Below, one piece after another: positions 1 through 6,496 of a stretch of DNA of 19,607 nucleotides. The stretch comes from Pseudomonadota bacterium (lineage in GTDB: Bacteria > Pseudomonadota > Alphaproteobacteria > Rhodospirillales > Rhodospirillaceae). Positions within the stretch are counted from its first letter, which is position 1, and each line of letters opens with the position of its first letter. Location of the stretch: assembly GCA_023396465.1 (NCBI GenBank), contig JAEWWF010000176.1, forward strand, positions 1 to 19,607, read 5' to 3'. Position numbers and translations under genes: made by a program. The notes under the pieces are model-generated. The model saw nothing but the letters and a program-made list of their open reading frames with translations, was not told the origin of the DNA and searched no databases.

Positions 1-8
1 ACCTTGGG

Positions 9-29
9 CTCCTGCCAAGTGGCAGGGAG
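9..29 (-). terminator. weak hairpin after the lipoprotein gene
   Basis: Bases 11-16 (CCTGCC) pair with 21-26 (GGCAGG) around a 4-base loop, with a few imperfect pairs outside. It lies 12 to 33 bases past the stop of the lipoprotein gene and could end the five-gene operon. There is no U-rich tract on the minus strand before the window ends, so intrinsic termination is only a guess. Confidence 0.3.
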
Positions 30-41
30 GCGCTCTCGGTG

Positions 42-1016
42 CTAGCGCCCGCCGCGTGCCTGCAACTGTTGCAGCAGAGGGACCACGCCGTCGATGGCGG
101 CGCCGGCGATGAGGTAGGCAAGGTCCGGCCAGTTCTGTTCGGCATAGCCGCTGGGCAGCAGGTTTTCCTGCGCCACGGTGCCGACCTCGCCACCCTCGGC
201 ATCGAGCACGCGCCAGGTCACGCGGATGCGTTCCTGCGCGTCGCCCGCCACCGGCGCCAGGGCGACCTCCGCCGTCACCCGGGCCTGCGGTGCGTCCGTC
301 AGGGCCAGCGGCACGCCGACCTCGCGTAGGACGGAGCGCATGGCCGCCGCCAGCACCGGGTTGCCGGCACTGCCCGGCGCCCCGGAGATGTCTCCCATGG
401 CCACCGCCGGCAGGGCGGCCAGGGCCGGGCTTTGCGGCTGCGGGCGGGACTTCTGGGCCAGTCCCTCGTGTTCACCGCTGGGAACCGGCACCAGCGCCTG
501 GGCGGCGGCGGCAAAACCGGCGGCGGCGGGCGCGGCCAGCCGTTCCGCCGCCGCCCGTACCTGATCGGCATCGGCGGCGGTGGACCACAGGGTGCCCGGC
601 AGGCGGTCACGCAGGGTCTGGATCATCAGGGTGCGGCCACCCGGCTCGCGCAGTTCCAGGGTGACGTCGACGAGCAAGGTGTCGCTGTCGGCGTCGGACA
701 CCATCTCCATCACTTGTCCGAACAGCCGGGGCTCGCCGGGCAGGGCACCGTCCGAGGCAACCCGCGCCGGCACCTCGCTGGCGGTGAAGCCGTCGGCCAG
801 CACGTCGGCCACCGCCTCGGCCAGCGGCCGGGGCATTCCTTCCACCGGCAGGACGGCGATGGTGACGCCGGTCAGCGGCAGCACCAGGGGACTGAGCGCG
901 GGCTCGCCGTCGCGGCCGAAGGGGCGCGGCGGCTCGCCGCAGCCGGTGAGAGCAAGCCCCGCCAGGGCGGCAAGCGGCATGACCAGCGCGAGGGCGGAGC
1001 GGCGGCGGCGAGGCAT
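42..1016 (-). CDS. putative outer-membrane lipoprotein, hypothetical, duplicated domain
   Basis: Predicted 324-residue exported lipoprotein of unknown function. The N-terminus has four arginines (residues 3-6), a hydrophobic stretch (8-24) and a lipobox LTGC with the lipidated cysteine at 26. The residue after it is Gly, not Asp, so sorting to the outer membrane is expected. The mature part looks like two similar modules, about 51-176 and 203-318. Each has an amphipathic helix, two beta-rich segments, an acidic-Gly-Gly turn (EPGG near 124, AEGG near 273) and an Ala-rich helix. A Pro/Gln/Ala linker near 177-202 joins them. It is the last gene of the hldD-lgt-midA-pgeF operon, 20 bases after pgeF, so it sits next to the enzyme (Lgt) that would lipidate it. 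There is no clear Shine-Dalgarno, and translation may depend on the upstream gene. I do not recognise a named family. Confidence 0.8.
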   Translation of the reverse strand: MPRRRRSALALVMPLAALAGLALTGCGEPPRPFGRDGEPALSPLVLPLTGVTIAVLPVEGMPRPLAEAVADVLADGFTASEVPARVASDGALPGEPRLFGQVMEMVSDADSDTLLVDVTLELREPGGRTLMIQTLRDRLPGTLWSTAADADQVRAAAERLAAPAAAGFAAAAQALVPVPSGEHEGLAQKSRPQPQSPALAALPAVAMGDISGAPGSAGNPVLAAAMRSVLREVGVPLALTDAPQARVTAEVALAPVAGDAQERIRVTWRVLDAEGGEVGTVAQENLLPSGYAEQNWPDLAYLIAGAAIDGVVPLLQQLQARGGR

Positions 1017-1036
1017 GGCTATCGGGTCGGCGGCGG

Positions 1037-1804
1037 TCAGCGTTCGATGGCGATGGCGGACAACTGCCGGCCGTAGTCCTTGATGCCGCGCAGGGTGTTG
1101 CGGCGATAACTGAAGAACCGGCCCTCCTCGCGGAAGGTGTCGCAGGGGGTCGGCATGACCATGGTGATGCCGATGAGCGCCAGCCGCCGCGCCACATAGC
1201 CCGGCAGGTCGAAGCGGAAGTGTCCCTCCCGCGCCGTCGGGCTGAAGTAGTGTTCGTTGTTGGAGTCGTCGGCGATGAACGGTCCCGGAAACTCCGGCCC
1301 CACCTCGTAGGAGCGCTGGCCGATGCAGGGGCCGATGCCGGCGATGATGCGGTCGAGCGAGGCGCCCTGTTCGATCATCACCTGCACGGCGCGGTCAAGC
1401 ACGCCGCCCAGGGCGCCGCGCCAGCCGGCATGGACGGCGGCGACCACTCCGGCGGTGCCGTCGGCCATGAGCACCGGAGCGCAGTCGGCGGTGAGCACGC
1501 CGACCACCAGGCGCGGCACGGTGGTCACCAGCCCGTCGGCGACCGGCGGGTTCTCGTTGTCCCACGGCTTGTCGACAACCAACACGGTGGTTCCGTGTTC
1601 CTGGCGGGCGGTCACCAGCCCGTCCGGCGGCATCTCCATGCGTTCCATGGCGAGTGCCCGGTTCTTGCGCACGTTGGCCGCGTCGTCGCCGGAGCCGAAT
1701 CCGCAGTTCAGGCTGTCGAACGCCCCTGTCGACACGCCATGGTTCCTGCTGAAATAGGCGTGGCGGACGGTGGACAGGGCGTTCAGGGCGGAGACGGTAA
1801 TCAT
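1037..1804 (-). CDS. pgeF: peptidoglycan editing factor PgeF (YfiH/YlmD, laccase-domain family)
   Basis: 255 residues, the usual length for the family once called multicopper polyphenol oxidase/laccase. E. coli PgeF acts on muropeptide precursors that carry L-serine instead of L-alanine and so keeps the wall composition correct; other members were reported as purine nucleoside-acting enzymes. The metal-site signature is intact: QEHG with His70, TADC with Cys108 and HAGWRG with His125. GPCIG (158-162) and a late FSYRR segment are also present. Its ATG at 1804 overlaps the TGA of the methyltransferase gene by 4 bases (ATGA), so translation is coupled. It is the fourth gene of the minus-strand operon, and the order lgt-methyltransferase-pgeF is, from memory, common in alphaproteobacteria. 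The family call is secure; the exact substrate here is inferred. Confidence 0.95.
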   Translation of the reverse strand: MITVSALNALSTVRHAYFSRNHGVSTGAFDSLNCGFGSGDDAANVRKNRALAMERMEMPPDGLVTARQEHGTTVLVVDKPWDNENPPVADGLVTTVPRLVVGVLTADCAPVLMADGTAGVVAAVHAGWRGALGGVLDRAVQVMIEQGASLDRIIAGIGPCIGQRSYEVGPEFPGPFIADDSNNEHYFSPTAREGHFRFDLPGYVARRLALIGITMVMPTPCDTFREEGRFFSYRRNTLRGIKDYGRQLSAIAIER

Positions 1805-2898
1805 GCGGGGGCGGATCCCTCAAAACCCGGAAGGGGGGGCAGCGCCGGATGGGTTAGCGCCAAGACCTTGAATAAGGTGCCCATTTCCGAGGGATCAATC
1901 AAGCGATGTAAGGCTTTTCGCACATCTGCGGCATGTTGCGGCGCAGCGTTGGCTGCCAGCACATCGGCCCGTTGGGCAATGCCGAGAGCGGTCAGAAAGG
2001 CGCCTTGTCCGACCGGTCCCAGCACCCGTGCCCCGGCCGCCGCCGCCGCTTCCGCCAGGGCTTGGAAGTTCACATGGGCGGTGATGTCGGCCTCTCCCGG
2101 ATCGCACAGAACCGGGTGGAAGGCATGGCGCTTCAGGGCCTGCACGCTGTCACCGGCGGCGGTGCGGGCATAGCCGTAATCGGCCACCAGGGCCGCTCCT
2201 CCTTGGGTTGCGAGTCGCGCCGCAAGTTCGCCCATGACCATGGCGCAGGCGCCCGACACCTCGACGATGGTGCCCGGCCGGCAGGGGCCGATGGCCGCCG
2301 GCACCACCGTCTCCGGCAGTTCCGGCCCGAGGGTGAAGGCGAAGCCACCGTCGTCGTTTAGGGCGACGTGGCGCTCGTGCCAGCCGTCGATGGCCCGCTG
2401 CAACTGGCGCACCGGCAGGGCGTCGAAGAATTCATTGGCGACCACCACCAGCGGCCGGTCGGTGGGCAGGGTGGTGAGGTCGTCGTGCCACCGCGGCGTC
2501 ACGCCGCTGCCCGCCAGGGCGCGGGATTGGATATCCCGCAGCGGCCGGCTGCGCTCCACCAGATGCACGCTCAGCGCCTGACGGAACGGCGGCAGCAGGC
2601 GGCTGGCCCGCAGCATGTCGCACATGAGGGTGCCACGCCCCGGCCCCAGTTCCACCAGGGCCACCTTGTCCGGCGCGTTCATCAGCTGCCACGCCACCGC
2701 GCACCACAGGCCGAGGATTTCGCCGAACATCTGGCTGATTTCCGGCGCCGTGGTGAAATCGCCGTCGCGGCCGAACACGTCGCCGCGCCCATAGTAGGCG
2801 GCGGCGGCCTCGGCCATGAACTCCTCGAACGGGATCGAGCCGGCGGCCCGGATGCGGTCGCGCAACACGCGCGCGATGTCGGCGCCGGCTCCGGTCAT
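1801..2898 (-). CDS. SAM-dependent methyltransferase, MidA/NDUFAF7 (DUF185) family
   Basis: 365 residues of a class I S-adenosylmethionine methyltransferase. Family signatures are visible: the N-terminal IPFEEFMAEA and YYGRGDVFGRDGDFTTAPEISQ segments, the SAM-binding ELGPGRGTLM loop near residues 83-92, and ANEFFDALPV near 152-161. In eukaryotes NDUFAF7 dimethylates an arginine of the NDUFS2 subunit and is needed for respiratory Complex I assembly; bacterial members are assumed to do something similar, but this is not shown by the sequence. The start ATG overlaps the lgt stop by 4 bases and its own stop overlaps the pgeF start by 4, so lgt, this gene and pgeF are tightly coupled. No frameshift or missing motif is seen. 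Confidence 0.93.
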   Translation of the reverse strand: MTGAGADIARVLRDRIRAAGSIPFEEFMAEAAAAYYGRGDVFGRDGDFTTAPEISQMFGEILGLWCAVAWQLMNAPDKVALVELGPGRGTLMCDMLRASRLLPPFRQALSVHLVERSRPLRDIQSRALAGSGVTPRWHDDLTTLPTDRPLVVVANEFFDALPVRQLQRAIDGWHERHVALNDDGGFAFTLGPELPETVVPAAIGPCRPGTIVEVSGACAMVMGELAARLATQGGAALVADYGYARTAAGDSVQALKRHAFHPVLCDPGEADITAHVNFQALAEAAAAAGARVLGPVGQGAFLTALGIAQRADVLAANAAPQHAADVRKALHRLIDPSEMGTLFKVLALTHPALPPLPGFEGSAPA

Positions 2899-3731
2899 GC
2901 CTGCCGTCCGCCCGCCGGCGGCGGTTCAGCCTGACGGAAGCGGCCGGAAGCGATCATCAGGGCGGCGCCGCCGATAATCATCGGCAACGACAGCAGTTGC
3001 CCCATGGTCATGCCGGCCGCCAGGGTGCCGAGGAAGGCATCGGGCTCGCGGAAGAACTCGACCGTGAAGCGCGACAGGCCGTAACCGGCCAGGAAGGCAC
3101 CGGCGATGAAGCCGCGACGCTCGCGGATGGCGGTGGTCCGCCACAACAGATGCAGCACCACGAACAGCACCAGCCCTTCAAGCGCCGCTTCGTAGAGCTG
3201 GCTCGGGTGGCGCGGCACGTCGCCGCCATGGGGGAACACCACCGCCCACGGTACGTCGGGCGCCGGCCGGCCCCACAGCTCGCCATTGATGAAGTTGGCG
3301 ATGCGGCCGAAGAACAGGCCGATGGGCACCACCGCGCAGACCAGATCGCTCAGACGCAGGAACGACAGTCCGCGCAGCCGCGAGAACAGCCACATGGCGA
3401 CCAGCACGCCCAAAACACCGCCGTGGAAGGCCATGCCGCCCTGCCACACCTTCACGATGTCAAGGGGATTGGCGAGGTAATACCCCGGCTTGTAAAACAG
3501 CACGTAGCCGAGGCGGCCGCCGACCACCACGCCCAGCGTCGCCCACACCAGGAAGTCGTCGGCCTGATCGTCGGTGGGGCCGCCGGGGGTGCGGCGGGCG
3601 AGGAAGCGCAGATACCACCAGCCGCCGAGCAGGCCGGTGAGGTAGGCCAGCGCGTACCAGCGGATGGCCAGCGGGCCGATCTCGATGGCGATGGGGTCGA
3701 TGGCCGGGAACGGCAGGGCGAAGGTCAGCAC
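2895..3731 (-). CDS. lgt: prolipoprotein diacylglyceryl transferase Lgt
   Basis: 278-residue inner-membrane enzyme that moves diacylglycerol from phosphatidylglycerol to the lipobox cysteine of prolipoproteins, the first step of lipoprotein maturation. About seven hydrophobic segments are present. Key motifs are visible: HGG at 103-105, the Lgt signature GRIANFINGELWG at 142-154 with Arg143, and RHPSQLYEA near 174-182. His103 and Arg143 fall at the same numbers as in the E. coli enzyme. The start is GTG at 3731, 18 bases after the hldD stop, and no other start fits before the first conserved segment. It is second in the operon and overlaps the methyltransferase gene. A predicted lipoprotein substrate is encoded three genes downstream. 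Confidence 0.97.
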   Translation of the reverse strand: MLTFALPFPAIDPIAIEIGPLAIRWYALAYLTGLLGGWWYLRFLARRTPGGPTDDQADDFLVWATLGVVVGGRLGYVLFYKPGYYLANPLDIVKVWQGGMAFHGGVLGVLVAMWLFSRLRGLSFLRLSDLVCAVVPIGLFFGRIANFINGELWGRPAPDVPWAVVFPHGGDVPRHPSQLYEAALEGLVLFVVLHLLWRTTAIRERRGFIAGAFLAGYGLSRFTVEFFREPDAFLGTLAAGMTMGQLLSLPMIIGGAALMIASGRFRQAEPPPAGGRQA

Positions 3732-3749
3732 GGGCGGGCTCTCCTGCCG

Positions 3750-4736
3750 TTACTTGTAGGGATCGGCGCTGTGCAGGTAGCGGCGGACGTAATCGCCGAC
3801 GCCGTCCTCCAGCTCGGTGAACGGCTTGTCGTAGCCGGCGGCGCGCAGGCGGCTCATGTCCGCCTGGGTGAAGTACTGGTACTTGTCGCGCAGTTCCACC
3901 GGCATGTCCTTGAAGCGGATGTTGGGCGCCTTGCCGAGCGCCCGGTAGACGGCGCTGGCGAGGTCGGCGAAGGACCGCGCCTTGCCGGTGCCGACGTTGT
4001 AAAGGCCGCTGACGGTAGGGGTGTCGAGCAGCCACATCATCACGTCGACCACATCGTTCACATAAACGAAGTCGCGCAGCTGGCCGCCATCGGGGTAGGC
4101 CGGATTGTGACTGCGGAACAGGTCGAAATGGGCGTCGACGGCGGCCTTGGGGTAGACCTGGGACACGACGCTCGATTGCGGTCCCTTGTGATACTCGTTG
4201 GGGCCGTAGACGTTGAAGAATTTGAGGCCGGCCCACTGCGGCGGCGCCTCCCGCCCTTCCGCCAGCCGGCGCGAGATGCGGCGGTCGAACAGGTGCTTGG
4301 ACCAGCCGTAGCCGTTCAGCGGCCGCAGGGTGGCCAGGTGCCCGGCGCTCATGTCGTCGACGAAGCCGGCGCTGCCGTCGCCGTAGGTGGCGGCGGAGGA
4401 GGCATAGATCAGCCGCACCCGGTTGACGGTGCACCACTTCCACAGCGCGATGGAGAGGGTGAAGTTGTTCTCGATGATCTTGTCGGCGTCGCGTTCGGTG
4501 GTGGCCGAGATGGCGCCCATGTGGAAGATGGCCTGGATGCGCGTGCGGTGGGCGTCCAGGAAGTCGAACAGCCGTTCCGGCGCCACGATGTCGGTCAGTT
4601 CCCGCTTGGCGATGTTGCGCCACTTGCCGCCGTCGCGCAGCCGGTCCACCACCACCAGATCGTGGGCACCGCGCGCCTCCAGGGCGGCAAGGACGTTGGA
4701 ACCGATGAACCCGGCGCCGCCGGTGACCACGTACAT
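3750..4736 (-). CDS. hldD: ADP-L-glycero-D-manno-heptose 6-epimerase
   Basis: 328-residue extended short-chain dehydrogenase/reductase (epimerase) that converts ADP-D-glycero- to ADP-L-glycero-D-manno-heptose, the donor for the LPS inner core. The NAD(P)-binding TGGAGFIGSN begins at residue 5. The catalytic YxxxK is Tyr143-Lys147 (YGWSK), with the SSAATYG serine segment at 113-119. HldD-typical motifs FHMGAISATTE and NVYGPNEYHKG are present. The start at 4736 is chosen because a GGGGAG ribosome site sits 8 bases upstream and because the in-frame TTG at 4799 is part of the predicted -35 box. It is the first gene of the envelope operon. No other heptose genes (hldE, gmhA/B) are in the window. 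Confidence 0.96.
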   Translation of the reverse strand: MYVVTGGAGFIGSNVLAALEARGAHDLVVVDRLRDGGKWRNIAKRELTDIVAPERLFDFLDAHRTRIQAIFHMGAISATTERDADKIIENNFTLSIALWKWCTVNRVRLIYASSAATYGDGSAGFVDDMSAGHLATLRPLNGYGWSKHLFDRRISRRLAEGREAPPQWAGLKFFNVYGPNEYHKGPQSSVVSQVYPKAAVDAHFDLFRSHNPAYPDGGQLRDFVYVNDVVDVMMWLLDTPTVSGLYNVGTGKARSFADLASAVYRALGKAPNIRFKDMPVELRDKYQYFTQADMSRLRAAGYDKPFTELEDGVGDYVRRYLHSADPYK

Positions 4737-4744
4737 GCAGGCAA

Positions 4745-4750
4745 CTCCCC
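4745..4750 (-). promoter_or_regulatory. ribosome binding site of hldD
   Basis: On the minus strand the bases read GGGGAG, 8 bases before the ATG at 4736. This fixes the start at MYVVTGG and argues against a longer 349-residue reading. Confidence 0.6.
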
Positions 4751-4770
4751 ATAATCCGCAGGCCTGTCCG

Positions 4771-4799
4771 GTTATAGGGCCGCGTCCGCGCCGCCGCAA
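4771..4799 (-). promoter_or_regulatory. predicted housekeeping promoter of the hldD-lgt operon
   Basis: On the minus strand: -35 TTGCGG (4799-4794), 17-base spacer, -10 TATAAC (4776-4771). Transcription would start near 4764, leaving a leader of about 28 bases with the ribosome site in it. This is the best sigma-70-like match I found in the window. It lies back to back with the predicted ubiK promoter. Confidence 0.6.
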
Positions 4800-4808
4800 G
4801 GAGTGGGC

Positions 4809-4833
4809 GGTTGCAAGCCCTTGCCGGGCAACC
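4809..4833. repeat. inverted repeat over the ubiK promoter
   Basis: GGTTGC (4809-4814) and GCAACC (4828-4833) form a 6-base inverted repeat with 13 bases between the arms. It covers the -35 box and spacer of the predicted ubiK promoter, and it lies 10 bases from the hldD -35 box. It could be an operator touching both divergent units, or chance in GC-rich DNA. Confidence 0.3.
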
Positions 4834-4839
4834 CATACT
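4811..4839 (+). promoter_or_regulatory. predicted promoter of ubiK
   Basis: -35 TTGCAA (4811-4816), 17-base spacer, -10 CATACT (4834-4839). Transcription would start near 4846, giving a leader of about 60 bases before the ATG at 4906. Confidence 0.5.
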
Positions 4840-4905
4840 CCGCTTCAGGATTCGCCGGCGGCCGGTCGCGCCCGCCGTCCGGCCGCAACGGAAGGCTAAC
4901 AGACC

Positions 4906-5334
4906 ATGCAGACGCAAAACCGCCTGTTCGACGACCTCGCCCGCGTGGCCGGCGGCGCCCTTGGCGCCCTGACCGGCGTGCGTGACGAGATCGAGGGCAT
5001 CATCCGCTACCGGCTGGAGCGCGTGCTTGCCGAAATGGATCTGGTGACGCGCGAGGAGTTCGAGGCCGTGCGCGCCATGGCCGCCGAGGCCCGCGCCGAG
5101 AACGAGGTCCTGGCCGCCCGCCTCGCCGAGTTGGAAGAGGCCGCCAAGCGCAAGCCGTCGGTGCGGCCGACCAGCTCCGCCGCCTCGGTCAATGCCACCC
5201 GACGGGTGAAGTCCCACCGCAACGCCGCAGGCGTCAAGGCGATGAAGCCCAAGGTCGAGGCCGCCGCCCCCACCGCCGACGAACCGGCGGCCGAGCCGGC
5301 GCCGGAGAGCGAAGGGCCTGAAAAAGGCGAGTAA
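4906..5334 (+). CDS. ubiK: UbiK-family ubiquinone biosynthesis accessory factor (YqiC/BMFP domain)
   Basis: 142-residue small coiled-coil protein. The N-terminal NRLFDDLARVAGGALG (residues 4-19) and the segment around LVTREEFEAVRAMAAEAR are typical of the BMFP/YqiC family. The helix at about 45-85 is heptad-like and should trimerise. In enterobacteria UbiK binds UbiJ and assists aerobic ubiquinone synthesis; the same proteins were described as membrane fusogenic. The family core is about 80-95 residues. Here it is followed by some 55 residues rich in Lys/Arg and then Ala/Pro/Glu, probably disordered. The gene is divergent from hldD. A start at 4906 is supported by GGAAGG about 10 bases upstream. 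A hairpin at 5360-5383 follows the stop. Confidence 0.9.
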   Translation: MQTQNRLFDDLARVAGGALGALTGVRDEIEGIIRYRLERVLAEMDLVTREEFEAVRAMAAEARAENEVLAARLAELEEAAKRKPSVRPTSSAASVNATRRVKSHRNAAGVKAMKPKVEAAAPTADEPAAEPAPESEGPEKGE

Positions 5335-5359
5335 CGGCGCCGCCAATCACCGGCGCGCG

Positions 5360-5383
5360 GCCCCGCCCGGTCAGTGGCGGGGC
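5360..5383 (+). terminator. hairpin terminator candidate after ubiK
   Basis: GCCCCGCC (5360-5367) pairs perfectly with GGCGGGGC (5376-5383) around an 8-base loop, 25 bases after the ubiK stop. The downstream strand has scattered T runs (TTT, TTAATTTT) rather than a clean U tract. Confidence 0.5.
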
Positions 5384-5391
5384 TGCCTCGG

Positions 5392-5435
5392 TTTGGTGCC
5401 TTAATTTTGCGCCTGCACAGAATCCTTGCACCAAA
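5392..5435. repeat. 8-base inverted repeat upstream of the YbjN gene
   Basis: TTTGGTGC (5392-5399) and GCACCAAA (5428-5435) are perfect inverted arms with 28 bases between them. The interior is unusually AT-rich for this window. It lies in the 235-base gap between ubiK and the YbjN gene, the longest gap in the window. I saw no convincing -35/-10 pair for the YbjN gene in this gap. Confidence 0.4.
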
Positions 5436-5569
5436 GTCGCCCCTCTGGCAGGCTATGTCTTGTGGTCAGGGGGTGGCCTGATACCTAGATTTGTCCACAG
5501 CCGCCCGTCCCGGCCGCCATCCTGCGGGAGGGACCAGTCCTTCCCGCGCTGCGCCAGGGAGGTGACCGC

Positions 5570-6067
5570 ATGTATTCGGCCCCGCTCGACGCCGCGTCGA
5601 CTGACGCCAACCCCATCGACCTCGTCGAAACCGTCGCCCTGACCAAGGACTGGACCTTCGACCGCCGCACCGAACTGGAAGCGGCGATGGAAGTCCCCGG
5701 CCACTGGTGCGACTACACCCTGTTCTTCGCCTGGTCGCAGGATTTGGAGAGCCTGCACGTCACCTGCGCCTTCGACCTGAAGGTGCCGAAGAACCGCCGC
5801 GCCGATGTGTTCGAGCTGCTGTCGCTGCTGAACGAACGGCTGTGGCTTGGTCATTTCGCCTTGTGGCACGACGACGGCGTGCCGTTGTTCCGCCACACCG
5901 TCATGCTGCGCCATGGCCTCGACGAGGAAACCATGGAAGAGCTGATGGACCACGCCGTATCCGAATGCGAACGGTTCTATCCCGCCTTCCAGTTCCTGGT
6001 GTGGGGCGGCAAGACGGCCCAGGACGCCATCACCGCCGCCATGCTCGACACCGTCGGCGAGGCTTGA
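5570..6067 (+). CDS. YbjN domain-containing protein
   Basis: 165 residues with the compact alpha/beta YbjN fold, related in structure to type III secretion chaperones. Typical features are the NPIDLVETVA start, a WDYTLFF-like strand (WCDYTLFFAW, 44-53), paired strands LHVTCAFDLKVP and LWLGHFALW, then a helix with MEELMDHAVSECERFYPAFQFLVWGG. E. coli YbjN affects motility and stress responses, but no biochemical activity is established, so no function is assigned. The ATG at 5570 has a strong GGGAGGTGA ribosome site. It stands alone in its transcription unit, between the ubiK hairpin and the hairpin at 6105-6125. Confidence 0.88.
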   Translation: MYSAPLDAASTDANPIDLVETVALTKDWTFDRRTELEAAMEVPGHWCDYTLFFAWSQDLESLHVTCAFDLKVPKNRRADVFELLSLLNERLWLGHFALWHDDGVPLFRHTVMLRHGLDEETMEELMDHAVSECERFYPAFQFLVWGGKTAQDAITAAMLDTVGEA

Positions 6068-6104
6068 GTCCTCGCCTCCGGCATCATCGCAACCGCCATG
6101 CCCA

Positions 6105-6125
6105 CCCCGGCCTCGGCGGCCGGGG
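6105..6125. terminator. GC-rich hairpin between convergent genes
   Basis: CCCCGGCC (6105-6112) pairs perfectly with GGCCGGGG (6118-6125) around a 5-base loop. It sits in the 82-base gap between the convergent YbjN gene and the 76-residue gene, 37 and 25 bases from their stops. That position suggests a shared bidirectional terminator, though there is no U tract on either side. Confidence 0.5.
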
Positions 6126-6149
6126 CGGGGCTTGGCGGCCTGCCCCTGT

Positions 6150-6380
6150 CTAGAGTGTGCCGTCGTCCGGGGTCGGTCCGGCGACGCGGCGGAACAAGCG
6201 GTTGTCCGTCAGGGCGGAGACGGCAATGGTGATGGTCTGCCCCGTTCTCAACTCGCGAATCTTCGTGTGTGGCGGCAGATCGCCGTACTCCTGAAGGGAG
6301 TCCACCCGCCACACATGCTGCATGGGATCGCTCGTCTTGATGAAGTGGTCTCCAACCGCGATGGCCCGGCGGCGCGACAT
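6150..6380 (-). CDS. small hypothetical protein, 76 residues
   Basis: A soluble, beta-rich looking protein of 76 residues without signal peptide, membrane segment or cysteine. The pattern GDHFIK, VWRV, PPHTKIREL, ITIAVSAL and DNRLFRRV suggests a small barrel with alternating strands, and I believe similar unnamed proteins occur in related alphaproteobacteria. It is taken as real because the ATG at 6380 is preceded by GAGGAAAGAGAGA, a good ribosome site, because its composition looks like a folded protein rather than the Arg/Pro-rich shadow frames, and because a hairpin separates it from the convergent YbjN gene. It lies 116 bases downstream of the NADH dehydrogenase gene in the same direction. 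Function unknown. Confidence 0.72.
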   Translation of the reverse strand: MSRRRAIAVGDHFIKTSDPMQHVWRVDSLQEYGDLPPHTKIRELRTGQTITIAVSALTDNRLFRRVAGPTPDDGTL

Positions 6381-6408
6381 TCTCTCTTTCCTCTCGTTGT
6401 TTTTGGGG

Positions 6409-6437
6409 CGGATCGGTTGTGGCGAAGCCGTGATCCG
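6409..6437 (-). repeat. inverted repeat in the leader of the 76-residue gene
   Basis: CGGATC (6409-6414) and GATCCG (6432-6437) are inverted arms, and GGC/GCC at 6421-6423 and 6427-6429 form a smaller hairpin inside. On the minus strand this falls 28-57 bases before the ATG at 6380. It could be an operator or a leader structure. It is short, so chance is possible. Confidence 0.3.
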
Positions 6438-6496
6438 TCTGTCCTACCCCCGGTTTATGGCGAAATGCCGCGTCCCGCCACCCTGACAGTAAAATG

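Noticed and set aside
1037..1804. True multicopper laccase
   Set aside because: The protein is a single 255-residue YfiH/PgeF domain with a His-Cys-His site and lacks the cupredoxin copper motifs of laccases.
2997..4754. 585-residue open frame on the plus strand across lgt and hldD
   Set aside because: It is fully antisense to two genes with complete motifs, is His/Gly/Ala/Gln-rich and low in complexity, and crosses the hldD promoter region. It is the usual high-GC shadow frame.
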